From positions 13,345,524 to 13,409,523 of the forward strand of contig NC_080062.1 of the NCBI RefSeq assembly GCF_026212465.1: DNA of 64,000 bases. The letters run 5' to 3'. Origin of the DNA: Amaranthus tricolor (Eukaryota; Streptophyta; Magnoliopsida; Caryophyllales; Amaranthaceae). The notes under the pieces were generated by a model. That model ran no database searches and was not told where the DNA came from. It saw only the letters and a list, made by a program, of their open reading frames with translations. Shown in pieces: positions 50,732 to 63,809 of the stretch (positions are counted from its first letter, which is position 1; the number at the start of each line of letters is the position of its first letter). The translations under genes were made by a program, and so were the position numbers.

Positions 50732-51340
50732 TTCTTCATCGTTCATTCATTATTGATCATTGATCCTTGTTCATTCTTCATCGTTCATTCTACAATGCTC
50801 ATTGATCCTTGTTCATTCTTCATCGTTCATTGTTCATTGATCATTGATCCTTGTTCATTCTTCATCGTTCATTCTTCAATAATCATTGATCCTTGTTCAT
50901 TCTACATCGTTCATTCTACAATGCTCAATGATCCTTGTTCATTCTTCATCGTTCATTCATTATTGATCATTGATCCTTGTTCATTCTTCATCGTTCATTC
51001 TACAATGCTCATTGATCCTTGTTCATTCTTCATCGTTCATTGTTCATTGATAATTGATCCTTGTTCATTCTTAATCGTTCATTCTTCAATGATCATTGAA
51101 CCTTGTTCATTCTTCATTGTTCATTGTTCATTGATAATTGATCCTTGTTCATTCTTTATTGTTCATTCTTCAATGATCATTGAACCTTGTTCATTCTTCG
51201 TCGTTCATTCTTCAATGATCATTGATCCTTGTTCATTTATTATTGATCATTGATCCTTATTCATTCTTCATCGTTCCTTCTACAATGATCATTGCTCCTT
51301 GTTCATTCTTCATCGTTCATTGTTCATTGATCATTGATCC

Positions 51341-51592
51341 ATGTTCATTCTTCATCGTTCATTCATTATTGATCATTGATTCTTATTCATTTTTCATTGT
51401 TCATTCTACAATGCTCATTGATCCTTGTTCATTCTTCTTCGTTCATTCTTCAATGATCATTGATCCATGTTCATTCTTCATCGTTCATTCATTATTGATC
51501 ATTGATTCTTATTCATTTTTCATTGTTCATTCTACAATGCTCATTGATCCTTGTTCATTCTTCTTCGTTCATTCTTCAATGATCATTGATCC
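51341..51592 (+). repeat. 126-bp tandem duplication
   Basis: A three-monomer set with ATGTTCATTC, GATTCTTATTC and the unusual TTCTTCTTCGTTC occurs at 51341-51466 and again at 51467-51592. The related single set occurs near 52.5 and 60.65 kb. Confidence 0.8.
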
Positions 51593-51795
51593 TTGTTCAT
51601 TCTTCATCATTCGTTCTACAATGCTCAATGATCCTTGTTGATTCTTCATCGTTCATTCATTATTGATCATTGATCCTTGTTCATTCTTCATCGTTCATTC
51701 TTCAATAATCATTGATCCTTGTTCATTCTACATCGTTCATTCTACAATGCTCAATGATCCTTGTTCATTCTTCATCATTCATTCATTATTGATCA

Positions 51796-54007
51796 TTGAT
51801 CCTCGTTCATTCTACAATGCTGATTGATCCTTGTTCATTCTTCATCGTTCATTGTTCATTGATAATTGATCCTTGTTCATTCTTTATCGTTCATTCTTCA
51901 ATGATCATTGAACCTTGTTCATTCTTCGTCGTTCATTCTTCAATGATCATTGATCCTTGTTCATTCTTCATCGTTCATTCTTCAATAATCATTGATCCTT
52001 GTTCATTCTACATCGTTCATTCTACAATGCTCAATGATCCTTGTTCATTCTTCATCGTTCATTCATTATTGATCATTGATCCTTGTTCATTCTTCATCGT
52101 TCATTCTACAATGCTCATTGATCCTTGTTCATTCTTCATTGTTCATTGTTCATTGATAATTGATCCTTGTTCATTCTTTATTGTTCATTCTTCAATGATC
52201 ATTGAACCTTGTTCATTCTTCGTCGTTCATTCTTCAATGATCATTGATCCTTGTTCATTCTTCATCGTTCATTCTTCAATGATCATTGATCCTTGTTCAT
52301 TCTTCATCATTCATTCATTATTGATCATTGCTCCTTGTTCATTCTTCATCGTTCATTCTACAATGCTCATTGATCCTTGTTCATTTATTATTGATCATTG
52401 ATCCTTATTCATTCTTCATCGTTCATTCTACAATGATCATTGCTCCTTGTTCATTCTTCATCGTTCATTCTACAATGCTCATTGATCCATGTTCATTCTT
52501 CATCGTTCATTCATTATTGATCATTGATTCTTATTCATTTTTCATTGTTCATTCTACAATGCTCATTGATCCTTGTTCATTCTTCTTCGTTCATTCTTCA
52601 ATGATCATTGATCCTTGTTCATTCTTCATCGTTCGTTCTACAATGCTCAATCATTCTTGTTGATTCTTCATCGTTCATTCATTATTGATCATTGATCCTT
52701 GTTCATTCTTCATCGTTCATTCTACAATGCTCATTGATCCTTGTTCATTCTTCATCGTTCATTGTTCGTTGATCATTGATCCTTGTTCATTCTTCATCGT
52801 TCATTCTTCAATAATCATTGATCCTTGTTCATTCTACATCGTTCATTCTACAATGCTCAATGATCCTTGTTCATTCTTCATCATTCATTCATTATTGATC
52901 ATTGATCCTCGTTCATTCTACAATGCTGATTGATCCTTGTTCATTCTTCATCGTTCATTGTTCATTGATAATTGATCCTTGTTCATTCTTTATCGTTCAT
53001 TCTTCAATGATCATTGAACCTTGTTCATTCTTCGTCGTTCATTCTTCAATGATCATTGATCCTTGTTCATTCTTCATCGTTCATTCTTCAATAATCATTG
53101 ATCCTTGTTCATTCTACATCGTTCATTCTACAATGCTCAATGATCCTTGTTCATTCTTCATCGTTCATTCATTATTGATCATTGATCCTTGTTCATTCTT
53201 CATCGTTCATTCTACAATGCTCATTGATCCTTGTTCATTCTTCATTGTTCATTGTTCATTGATAATTGATCCTTGTTCATTCTTTATTGTTCATTCTTCA
53301 ATGATCATTGAACCTTGTTCATTCTTCGTCGTTCATTCTTCAATAATCATTGATCCTTGTTCATTCTTCATCGTTCATTCTTCAATGATCATTGACCCTT
53401 GTTCATTCTTCATCATTCATTCATTATTGATCATTGCTCCTTGTTCATTCTTCATCGTTCATTCTACAATGCTCATTGATCCTTGTTCATTCATTATTGA
53501 TCATTGATCCTTGTTCATTCTTCATCGTTCATTCTTCAATGATCATTGATCCTTGTTCATTCTTCATCGTTCGTTCTACAATGCTCAATGATCCTTGTTC
53601 ATTCTTCATCGTTCATTCATTATTGATCATTGATCCTTGTTCATTCTTCATCGTTCATTCTACAATGCTCATTGATCCTTGTTCATTCTTCATCGTTCAT
53701 TGTTCATAGATCATTGATCCTTGTTTATTCTTCATCGTTCATTCTTCAATTGATCCTTGTTCATTTTTCATCGTTCATTCATTATTGATCATTGATCCTT
53801 GTTCATTCTTCATCGTTCATTCTACAATGCTCATTGATCCTTGTTCATTCTTCATTGTTCATTCATTATTGATCATTGATCCTTGTTCATTCTTCATCGT
53901 TAATTCTACAATGATCATTGCTCCTTGTTCATTCTTCATCGTTCATTCTACAATGCTCATTGATCCATGTTCATTCTTCATCGTTCATTCATTATTGATC
54001 ATTGATT
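51796..54007 (+). repeat. 1,106-bp tandem blocks
   Basis: The monomer order starting with ACAATGCTGATTG at 51796 repeats at 52902, spacing 1,106 bp (79 words of 14 bp). The second copy differs by single bases (for example TCGTTGATC near 52,768 and TTGACCC near 53,394) and runs on into the block shared with 4.0-5.2 kb. The end of the second copy is approximate. Confidence 0.7.
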
Positions 54008-56899
54008 CTTATTCATTTTTCATCGTTCATTCTACAATGCTCATTGATCCTTGTTCATTCTTCATCATTCATTCATTATTGATCATTGCTCCTTGTTCAT
54101 TCTTCATCATTCATTCATTATTGATCATTGCTCCTTGTTCATTCTTCATCATTCATTCTACAATGCTCATTGATCCTTGTTCATTCTTCATTGTTCATTC
54201 ATTATTGATCATTGATCCTGTTTCATTCTTCATCGTTCATTCTACAATGATCATTGCTCATTGTTCATTGTTCATCGTTCATTCTTCAATGATCATTGAT
54301 CCTTGTTCTTTCTTCATCGTTCATTCTTCATTGATCATTGACCCTTGTTCCTTCTTCATCGTTCATTCTTCAAAGATGATTGATCCTTGTTCATTCGTCA
54401 TTGTTCATTCATTATTGATCATTGATCCTTGTTCATTCTTCATCGTTCATTCTACAAGGATCATTGCTCCTTGTTCATTCTTCATCGTTCATTCTATAAT
54501 GCTCATGGATCCTTGTTCATTCTTCATCGTTCATTCTTCAATGATCATTGATCCTTGTTCATTCTTCATCGTTCATTCTTCAATAATCATTGATCCTTGT
54601 TCATTCAACATCGTTCATTCTACAATGCTCAATGATCCTTGCTCATTCTTCATCATTCATTCATTATTGATCATTGATCCTTGTTCATTCTTCATCGTTC
54701 ATTCTACAATGCTCATTGATCCATGTTCATTCTTCATCGTTCATTCATTATTGATCATTGATTCTTATTCATTTTTCATCGTTCATTCTACAATGCTCAT
54801 TGATCCTTGTTCATTCTTCATCGTTCATTCTTCAATGATCATTGATCCTTGTTCATTCTTCATCGTTCGTTCTACAATGCTCAATGATCCTTGTTCATTC
54901 TTCATCGTTCATTCATTATTGATCATCGATCCTTGTTCATTCTTCATCGTTCATTCTACAATGCTCATTGATACTTGTTCATTTTTCATCGTTCATTTTT
55001 TATTGATCATTGATCCTTGTTCTTTCTTAATCGTTCATTCTTCCATGATCATTGATCCTTATTCATTCTTCATCGTTCATTCTTCAATGATCATTGATCC
55101 TTGTTCATTCTTCATCGTTCATTCTACAATGATCATTTCTCCTTTTTTATTCTTCATCGTTCATTCTACAATGCTCATTGATCCATGTTCATTCTTCATC
55201 GTTCATTCATTATTGATCATTGATTCTTATTCATTTTTCATCGTTCATTCTACAATGCTCATTGATCCTTGTTCATTCTTCATCGTTCATTGTTCATTGA
55301 TAATTGATCCTTGTTCATTCTTTATCGTTCAGTCTTCAATGATCATTGAACCTTGTTCATTCTTCGTCGTTCATTCTTCAATGATCATTGATCCTTGTTC
55401 ATACTTCATCGTTCATTCTTCAATGATCATTGATCCTTGTTCATTCTTCATCATTCATTCATTATTGATCATTGCTCCTTGTTCATTCTTTATCATTCAT
55501 TCTACAATGCTCATTGATCCTTTTTTATTCTTCATCGTTCATTGTTTATTGATCATTGATCCTTGTTCTTTCTTCATCGTTCATTCTTCCATGATCATTG
55601 ATCCTTATTCATTCTTCATCGTTCATTCTTCAATGATCATTGTTCCTTGTTCATTCTTCATCGTTCATTCTACAATGATCATTGCTCCTTGTTCATTCTT
55701 CATCGTTCATTCTACAATGCTCATTGATCCATGTTCATTCTTCATCGTTCATTCATTATTGATCATTGATTCTTATTCATTTTTCATCGTTCATTCTACA
55801 ATGCTCATTGATCCTTGTTCATTCTTCATCGTTCATTCTTCAATGATCATTGATCCTTGTTCATTCTTCATCGTTCGTTCTACAATGCTCAATGATCCTT
55901 GTTCATTCTTCATCGTTCATTCATTATTGATCATTGATCCTTGTTCATTCTTCATCATTCATTCTACAATGCTCATTGATCCTTGTTCATTTTTCATCGT
56001 TCATTGTTCATTGATCATCTATCCTTGTTCATTCTTCATCGTTCATTCTTCAATAATCAATTATCCTTGTTCATTCAACATCGTTCATTCTACAATGCTC
56101 AATGATCCTTGCTCATTCATCATCATTCATTCATTATTGATCATTGATCCTTGTTCATTCTTCATCGTTCATTCTACAATGCTCATTGATCCTTGTTCAT
56201 TCTTCATCGTTCATTCTTCAATGATCATTGATCCTTGTTTATTCTTCATTGTTCATTGTTCATTGATCAATGATCCTTGTTCATTCTTCATCGTTCATTC
56301 TTCAATGATCATTGATCCTTCTTCATTCTTCATCGTTCATTGTTCATTGATAATTGATCCTTGTTCATTCTTAATCGTTCATTCTTCAATGATCATTGAA
56401 CCTTGTTCATTCTTCGTCGTTCATTCTTCAATGATCATTGATCCTTGTTCATTCTTCATCATTCATTCATTATTGATCATTGCTCCTTGTTCGTTCTTCA
56501 TCATTCATTCTACAATGCTTATTGATCCTTGTTCATTCATTATTGATCATTGATCCTTGTTCATTCTTCATCGTTCGTTCTACAATGATCATTGCTCCTT
56601 GTTCATTCTTCATCGTTCATTCTACAATGCTCATTGATCCATGTTCATTCTTCATCGTTCATTCATTATTGATCATTGATTCTTATTGCTTTTTCATCGT
56701 TCATTCTACAATGCTCATTGATCCTTGTTCATTCTTCATCGTTCATTCTTCAATGATCATTGATCCTTGTTCATTCTTCATCGTTCGTTCTACAATGCTC
56801 AATGATCCTTGTTCATTCTTCATCGTTCATTCATTATTGATCATTGATCCTTGTTCATTCTTCATCGTTCATTCTACAATGCTCATTGATCCTTGTTCA

Positions 56900-58000
56900 T
56901 TCTTCATCGTTCATTCTTCAATAATCATTGATCCTTGTTCATTCTACATCGTTCATTCTACAACGCTCAATGATCCTTGTTCATTCTTCATCGTTTATTC
57001 ATTATTGATCATTGATCCTTGTTCATTCTTCATCGTTCATTCTACAATGCTCATTGATCCTTGTTCATTCTTCATCGTTCATTGTTCATAGATAATTGAT
57101 CCTTGTTCATTCTTTATCGTTCATTCTTCAATGATCATTGAACCTTGTTCATTCTTCGTCGTTAATTCTTCAATGATCTTTGATCCTTGTTCATTCTTCA
57201 TCGTTCATTCTTCAATGATCATTAATCCTTGTTCATTCTTCATCATTCATTCATTATTGATCATTGCTACTTGTTCATTCTTCATCATTCATTCTACAAT
57301 GCTCATTGATCCTTGTTCATTCTTCATTGTTCATTCATTTTTGATCATTGATCCTTGTTCATTCTTCATCGTTCATTCTACAAAGATCATTGCTCCTTGT
57401 TCATTCTTCATCGTTCATTCTTCAATGATCATTGATCCTTTTTCCTTCTTCATCGTTCATTCTTCATTGATCATTGATCCTTGTTCCTTCTTCATCGTTC
57501 ATTCTTCAAAGATGATTGATCCTTGTTCATTCGTCATTGTTCATTCATTATTGATCATTGATCCTTGTTCATTCTTCATCGTTCATTTTCAATGATCATT
57601 GCTCCTTGTTCATTCTTCATCGTTCATTCTACAATGCTCATGGATCCTTGTTCATTCTTCATCATTCATTCTTCAATGATCATTGATCCTTGTTCATTCT
57701 TCATTGTTCATTGTTCATTGATCAATGATCCTTGTTCATTCTTCATCGTTCATTCTTCAATGATCATTGATCCTTGTTAATTCTTCATTGATAATTGATC
57801 CTTGTTAATTCTTAATCGTTCATTCTTCAATGATCATTGAACCGTGTTCATTCTTCGTTGTTCATTCTTCAATGATCATTGATCCTTGTTCATTCTTCAT
57901 CGTTCATTCTTCTATAATCATTGATCCTTGTTCATTCTACATCGTTCATTCTACAATGCTCAATGATCCTTGTTCATTCTTCATCGTTCATTCATTATTG
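56900..58000 (+). repeat. Second fragment of the 4.1-kb HOR outside its array
   Basis: Carries unit positions from about 930 to 1,960: ACAACGCTCAATG, TCATAGATAATTG, GATCTTTGATCC, CAAAGATGATTGATCC, GGATCC at 57642 and ACCGTGTTC. One 42-bp set present in the array copies is missing at 56,910. It leaves the HOR near 57,985, where the array has CATCCTTCATTC and this copy has CATCGTTCATTC. Confidence 0.75.
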
Positions 58001-58578
58001 ATCATTGATCCTTGTTCATTCTTCATCGTTCATTCTACAATGCTCATTGATCCTTGTTCATTCTTCATTGTTCATTGTTCATTGATAATTGATCCTTGTT
58101 CATTCTTTATTGTTCATTCTTCAATGATCATTGAACCTTGTTCATTCTTCGTCGTTCATTCTTCAATGATCATTGATCCTTGTTCATTCTTCATCGTTCA
58201 TTCTTCAATGATCATTGATCCTTGTTCATTCTTCATCATTCATTCATTATTGATCATTGCTCCTTGTTCATTCTTCATCGTTCATTCTACAATGCTCATT
58301 GATCCTTGTTCATTTATTATTGATCATTGATCCTTGTTCATTCTTCATCGTTCATTCTACAATGCTCATTGATCCTTGTTCATTCTTCATTGTTCATTGT
58401 TCATTGATAATTGATCCTTGTTCATTCTTTATTGTTCATTCTTCAATGATCATTGAACCTTGTTCATTCTTCGTCGTTCATTCTTCAATGATCATTGATC
58501 CTTGTTCATTCTTCATCGTTCATTCTTCAATGATCATTGATCCTTGTTCATTCTTCATCATTCATTCATTAATGATCA

Positions 58579-60607
58579 TTGCTCCTTGTTCATTCTTCAT
58601 CGTTCATTCTACAATGCTCATTGATCCTTGTTCATTCATTATTGATCATTGATCCTTGTTCATTCTTCATCGTTCATTCTACAATGATTATTGCTCCTTG
58701 TTCATTCTTCATCGTTCATTCTACAATGCTCATTGATCCATGTTCATTCTTCATCGTTCATTCATTATTGATCATTGATTCTTATTCATTTTTCATCGTT
58801 CATTCTACAATGCTCATTGATCCTTGTTCATTCTTCATCGTTCATTCTTCAATGATCATTGATCCTTGTTCATTCTTCATCGTTCGTTCTACAATGCTCA
58901 TTGATCCATGTTCATTCTTCATCGTTCATTCATTATTGATCTTTAATTCTTATTCATTTTTCATCGTTCATTCTATAATGCTCATTGATCCTTGTTCATT
59001 CTTCATCGTTCATTGTTCATTGATCATTGATCCTTGTTCATTCTTCATCGTTCATTCTTCAATAATCATTGATCCTTGTTCATTCTACATCGTTCATTCT
59101 ACAATGCTCAATGATCCTTGTTCATTCTTCATCGTTCATTCATTATTGATCATTGATCCTTGTTCATTCTTCATCGTTCATTCTACAATGCTCATTGATC
59201 CTTGTTCATTCTTCATCGTTCATTGTTCATTGATAATTGATCCTTGTTCATTCTTGATCGTTCATTCTTCAATGATCATTGAACCTTGTTCATTCTTCAT
59301 TGTTCATTGTTCATTGATAATTGATCCTTGTTCATTCTTTATTGTTCATTCTTCAATGATCATTGAACCTTGTTCATTCTTCGTCGTTCATTCTTCAATG
59401 ATCATTAATCCTATTTCATTCTTCATCGTTCATTCTTCAATGATCATTGATCCTTGTTCATTCTTCATCATTCATTCATTATTGATCAATGCTCCTTGTT
59501 CATTCTTCATCGTTCATTCTACAATGCTCATTGATCCTTGTTCATTTATTATTGATCATTGATCCTTGTTCATTCTTCATCGTTCATTCTACAATGCTCA
59601 TTGATCCTTGTTCATTCTTCATCGTTCATTGTTCATTGATCATTGATCCTTGTTCATTCTTCATCGTTCATTCTTCAATAATCATTGATCCTTGTTCATT
59701 CTACATCTTCATTCTACAATGCTCAATGATCCTTGTTCATTCTTCATCGTTCATTCATTATTGATCATTGATCCTTGTTCATTCTTCATCGTTCATTCTA
59801 CAATGCTCATTGATCCTTGTTCATTCTTCATCGTTCATTGTTCATTGATAATTGATCCTTCTTCATTCTTAATCGTTCATTCTACAATGATCATTGATCC
59901 TTGTTCATTCTTCATCGTTCGTTCTACAATGCTCAATGATCCTTGTTCATTCTTCATCGTTCGTTCTACAATGCTCAATGATCCTTGTTCATTCTTCATC
60001 GTTCATTCATTATCTATCATTGATCCTTGTTCATTCTTCAACGTTCATTCTACAATGCTCATTGATCCTTGTTCATTCTTCATTGTTCATTGTTCATTGA
60101 TAATTGATCCTTGTTCATTCTTTATTGTTCATTCTTCAATGATCATTGAACCTTGTTCATTCTTCGTCGTTCATTCTTCAATGATCATTGATCCTTGTTC
60201 ATTCTTCATCGTTCATTCTTCAATGATCATTGATCCTTGTTCATTCTTCATCATTCATTCATTATTGATCATTGCTCCTTGTTCATTCTTCATCGTTCAT
60301 TCTACAATGCTCATTGATCCTTGTTCATTCATTATTGAATATTGATCCTTGTTCATTCTTCATCGTTCATTCTACAATGATTATTGCTCCTTGTTCATTC
60401 TTCATCGTTCATTCTACAATGCTCATTGATCCATGTTCATTCTTCATCGTTCATTCATTATTGATCATTGATTCTTATTCATTTTTCATCGTTCATTCTA
60501 CAATGCTCATTGATCCTTGTTCATTCTTCATCGTTCATTCTTCAATGATCATTGATCCTTGTTCATTCTTCATCGTTCGTTCTACAATGCTCAATGATCC
60601 TTGTTGA
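58579..60607 (+). repeat. Segmental duplication A, second copy
   Basis: Partner of the block at 48.70-50.73 kb, with CTTCAACGTTC near 60,038 as a private change. It ends close to 60,610, where the sequence changes partner to duplication B. That junction is a hybrid between two separate source regions. Confidence 0.85.
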
Positions 60608-60619
60608 TTCTTCATCGTT

Positions 60620-63600
60620 CATTCATTATTGATCATTGATTCTTATTCATTTTTCATTGTTCATTCTACAATGCTCATTGATCCTTGTTCATTCTTCTTC
60701 GTTCATTCTTCAATGATCATTGATCCTTGTTCATTCTTCATCGTTCGTTCTACAATGCTCAATGATCCTTGTTGATTCTTCATCGTTCATTCATTATTGA
60801 TCATTGATCCTTGTTCATTCTTCATCGTTCATTCTACAATGCTCATTGATCCTTGTTCATTCTTCATCGTTCATTGTTCGTTGATCATTGATCCTTGTTC
60901 ATTCTTCATCGTTCATTCTTCAATAATCATTGATCCTTGTTCATTCTACATCGTTCATTCTACAATGCTCAATGATCCTTGTTCATTCTTCATCATTCAT
61001 TCATTATTGATCATTGATCCTCGTTCATTCTACAATGCTGATTGATCCTTGTTCATTCTTCATCGTTCATTGTTCATTGATAATTGATCCTTGTTCATTC
61101 TTTATCGTTCATTCTTCAATGATCATTGAACCTTGTTCATTCTTCGTCGTTCATTCTTCAATGATCTTTGATCCTTGTTCATTCTTCATCGTTCATTCTT
61201 CAATAATCATTGATCCTTGTTCATTCTACATCGTTCATTCTACAATGCTCAATGATCCTTGTTCATTCTTCATCGTTCATTCATTATTGATCATTGATCC
61301 TTGTTCATTCTTCATCGTTCATTCTACAATGCTCATTGATCCTTGTTCATTCTTCATTGTTCATTGTTCATTGATAATTGATCCTTGTTCATTCTTTATT
61401 GTTCATTCTTCAATGATCATTGAACCTTGTTCATTCTTCGTCGTTCATTCTTCAATGATCATTGATCCTTGTTCATTCTTCATCGTTCATTCTTCAATGA
61501 TCATTGACCCTTGTTCATTCTTCATCATTCATTCATTATTGATCATTGCTCCTTGTTCATTCTTCATCGTTCATTCTACAATGCTCATTGATCCTTGTTC
61601 ATTCATTATTGATCATTGATCCTTGTTCATTCTTCATCGTTCATTCTTCAATGATCATTGATCCTTGTTCATTCTTCATCGTTCGTTCTACAATGCTCAA
61701 TGATCCTTGTTCATTCTTCATCGTTCATTCATTATTGATCATTGATCCTTGTTCATTCTTCATCGTTCATTCTACAATGCTCATTGATCCTTGTTCATTC
61801 TTCATCGTTCATTGTTCATAGATCATTGATCCTTGTTTATTCTTCATCGTTCATTCTTCAATTGATCCTTGTTCATTTTTCATCGTTCATTCATTATTGA
61901 TCATTGATCCTTGTTCATTCTTCATCGTTCATTCTACAATGCTCATTGATCCTTGTTCATTCTTCATTGTTCATTCATTATTGATCATTGATCCTTGTTC
62001 ATTCTTCATCGTTAATTCTACAATGATCATTGCTCCTTGTTCATTCTTCATCGTTCATTCTACAATGCTCATTGATCCATGTTCATTCTTCATCGTTCAT
62101 TCATTATTGATCATTGATTCTTATTCATTTTTCATCGTTCATTCTACAATGCTCATTGATCCTTGTTCATTCTTCATCATTCATTCATTATTGATCATTG
62201 CTCCTTGTTCATTCTTCATCATTCATTCATTATTGATCATTGCTCCTTGTTCATTCTTCATCATTCATTCTACAATGCTCATTGATCCTTGTTCATTCTT
62301 CATTGTTCATTCATTATTGATCATTGATCCTGTTTCATTCTTCATCGTTCATTCTACAATGATCATTGCTCATTGTTCATTGTTCATCGTTCATTCTTCA
62401 ATGATCATTGATCCTTGTTCTTTCTTCATCGTTCATTCTTCATTGATCATTGACCCTTGTTCCTTCTTCATCGTTCATTCTTCAAAGATGATTGATCCTT
62501 GTTCATTCGTCATTGTTCATTCATTATTGATCATTGATCCTTGTTCATTCTTCATCGTTCATTCTAAAAGGATCATTGCTCCTTGTTCATTCTTCATCGT
62601 TCATTCTATAATGCTCATGGATCCTTGTTCATTCTTCATCGTTCATTCTTCAATGATCATTGATCCTTGTTCATTCTTCATCGTTCATTCTTCAATAATC
62701 ATTGATCCTTGTTCATTCAACATCGTTCATTCTACAATGCTCAATGATCCTTGCTCATTCTTCATCATTCATTCATTATTGATCATTGATCCTTGTTCAT
62801 TCTTCATCGTTCATTCTACAATGCTCATTGATCCATGTTCATTCTTCATCGTTCATTCATTATTGATCATTGATTCTTATTCATTTTTCATCGTTCATTC
62901 TACCATGCTCATTGATCCTTGTTCATTCTTCATCGTTCATTCTTCAATGATCATTGATCCTTGTTCATTCTTCATCGTTCGTTCTACAATGCTCAATGAT
63001 CCTTGTTCATTCTTCATCGTTCATTCATTATTGATCATCGATCCTTGTTCATTCTTCATCGTTCATTCTACAATGCTCATTGATACTTGTTCATTTTTCA
63101 TCGTTCATTGTTTATTGATTATTGATCCTTGTTCTTTCTTAATCGTTCATTCTTCCATGATCATTGATCCTTATTCATTCTTCATCGTTCATTCTTCAAT
63201 GATCATTGATCCTTGTTCATTCTTCATCGTTCATTCTACAATGATCATTTCTCCTTTTTTATTCTTCATCGTTCATTCTACAATGCTCATTGATCCATGT
63301 TCATTCTTCATCGTTCATTCATTATTGATCATTGATTCTTATTCATTTTTCATCGTTCATTCTACAATGCTCATTGATCCTTGTTCATTCTTCATCGTTC
63401 ATTGTTCATTGATAATTGATCCTTGTTCATTCTTTATCGTTCAGTCTTCAATGATCATTGAACCTTGTTCATTCTTCGTCGTTCATTCTTCAATGATCAT
63501 TGATCCTTGTTCATACTTCATCGTTCATTCTTCAATGATCATTGATCCTTGTTCATTCTTCATCATTCATTCATTATTGATCATTGCTCCTTGTTCATTC

Positions 63601-63809
63601 TTTATCATTCATTCTACAATGCTCATTGATCCTTTTTTATTCTTCATCGTTCATTGTTTATTGATCATTGATCCTTGTTCTTTCTTCATCGTTCATTCTT
63701 CCATGATCATTGATCCTTATTCATTCTTCATCGTTCATTCTTCAATGATCATTGTTCCTTGTTCATTCTTCATCGTTCATTCTACAAGGATCATTGCTCC
63801 TTGTTCATT
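60620..63809 (+). repeat. Segmental duplication B, second copy
   Basis: Matches 52508-55697 at a constant offset of 8,112 for about 3.2 kb, including the LTR-free relative of the 3.3-5.2 kb block. Private changes include CTAAAAGGATC near 62,566 and TACCATGCTC near 62,903. At 63,809 the copy skips 168 bp (four monomers) relative to its partner and continues to the window edge at offset 7,944. Confidence 0.84.

Noticed and set aside
41..61821. Dozens of forward open frames of 60 to 922 codons as genes for a repetitive Cys/Phe-rich protein
   Set aside because: They are a by-product of a 42-bp period (14 codons) with one stop-free frame. They start and stop wherever variants happen to create ATG or a stop; HOR periods such as 4,111 are not divisible by 3; copied indels break the frame; and no non-repeat sequence is attached.
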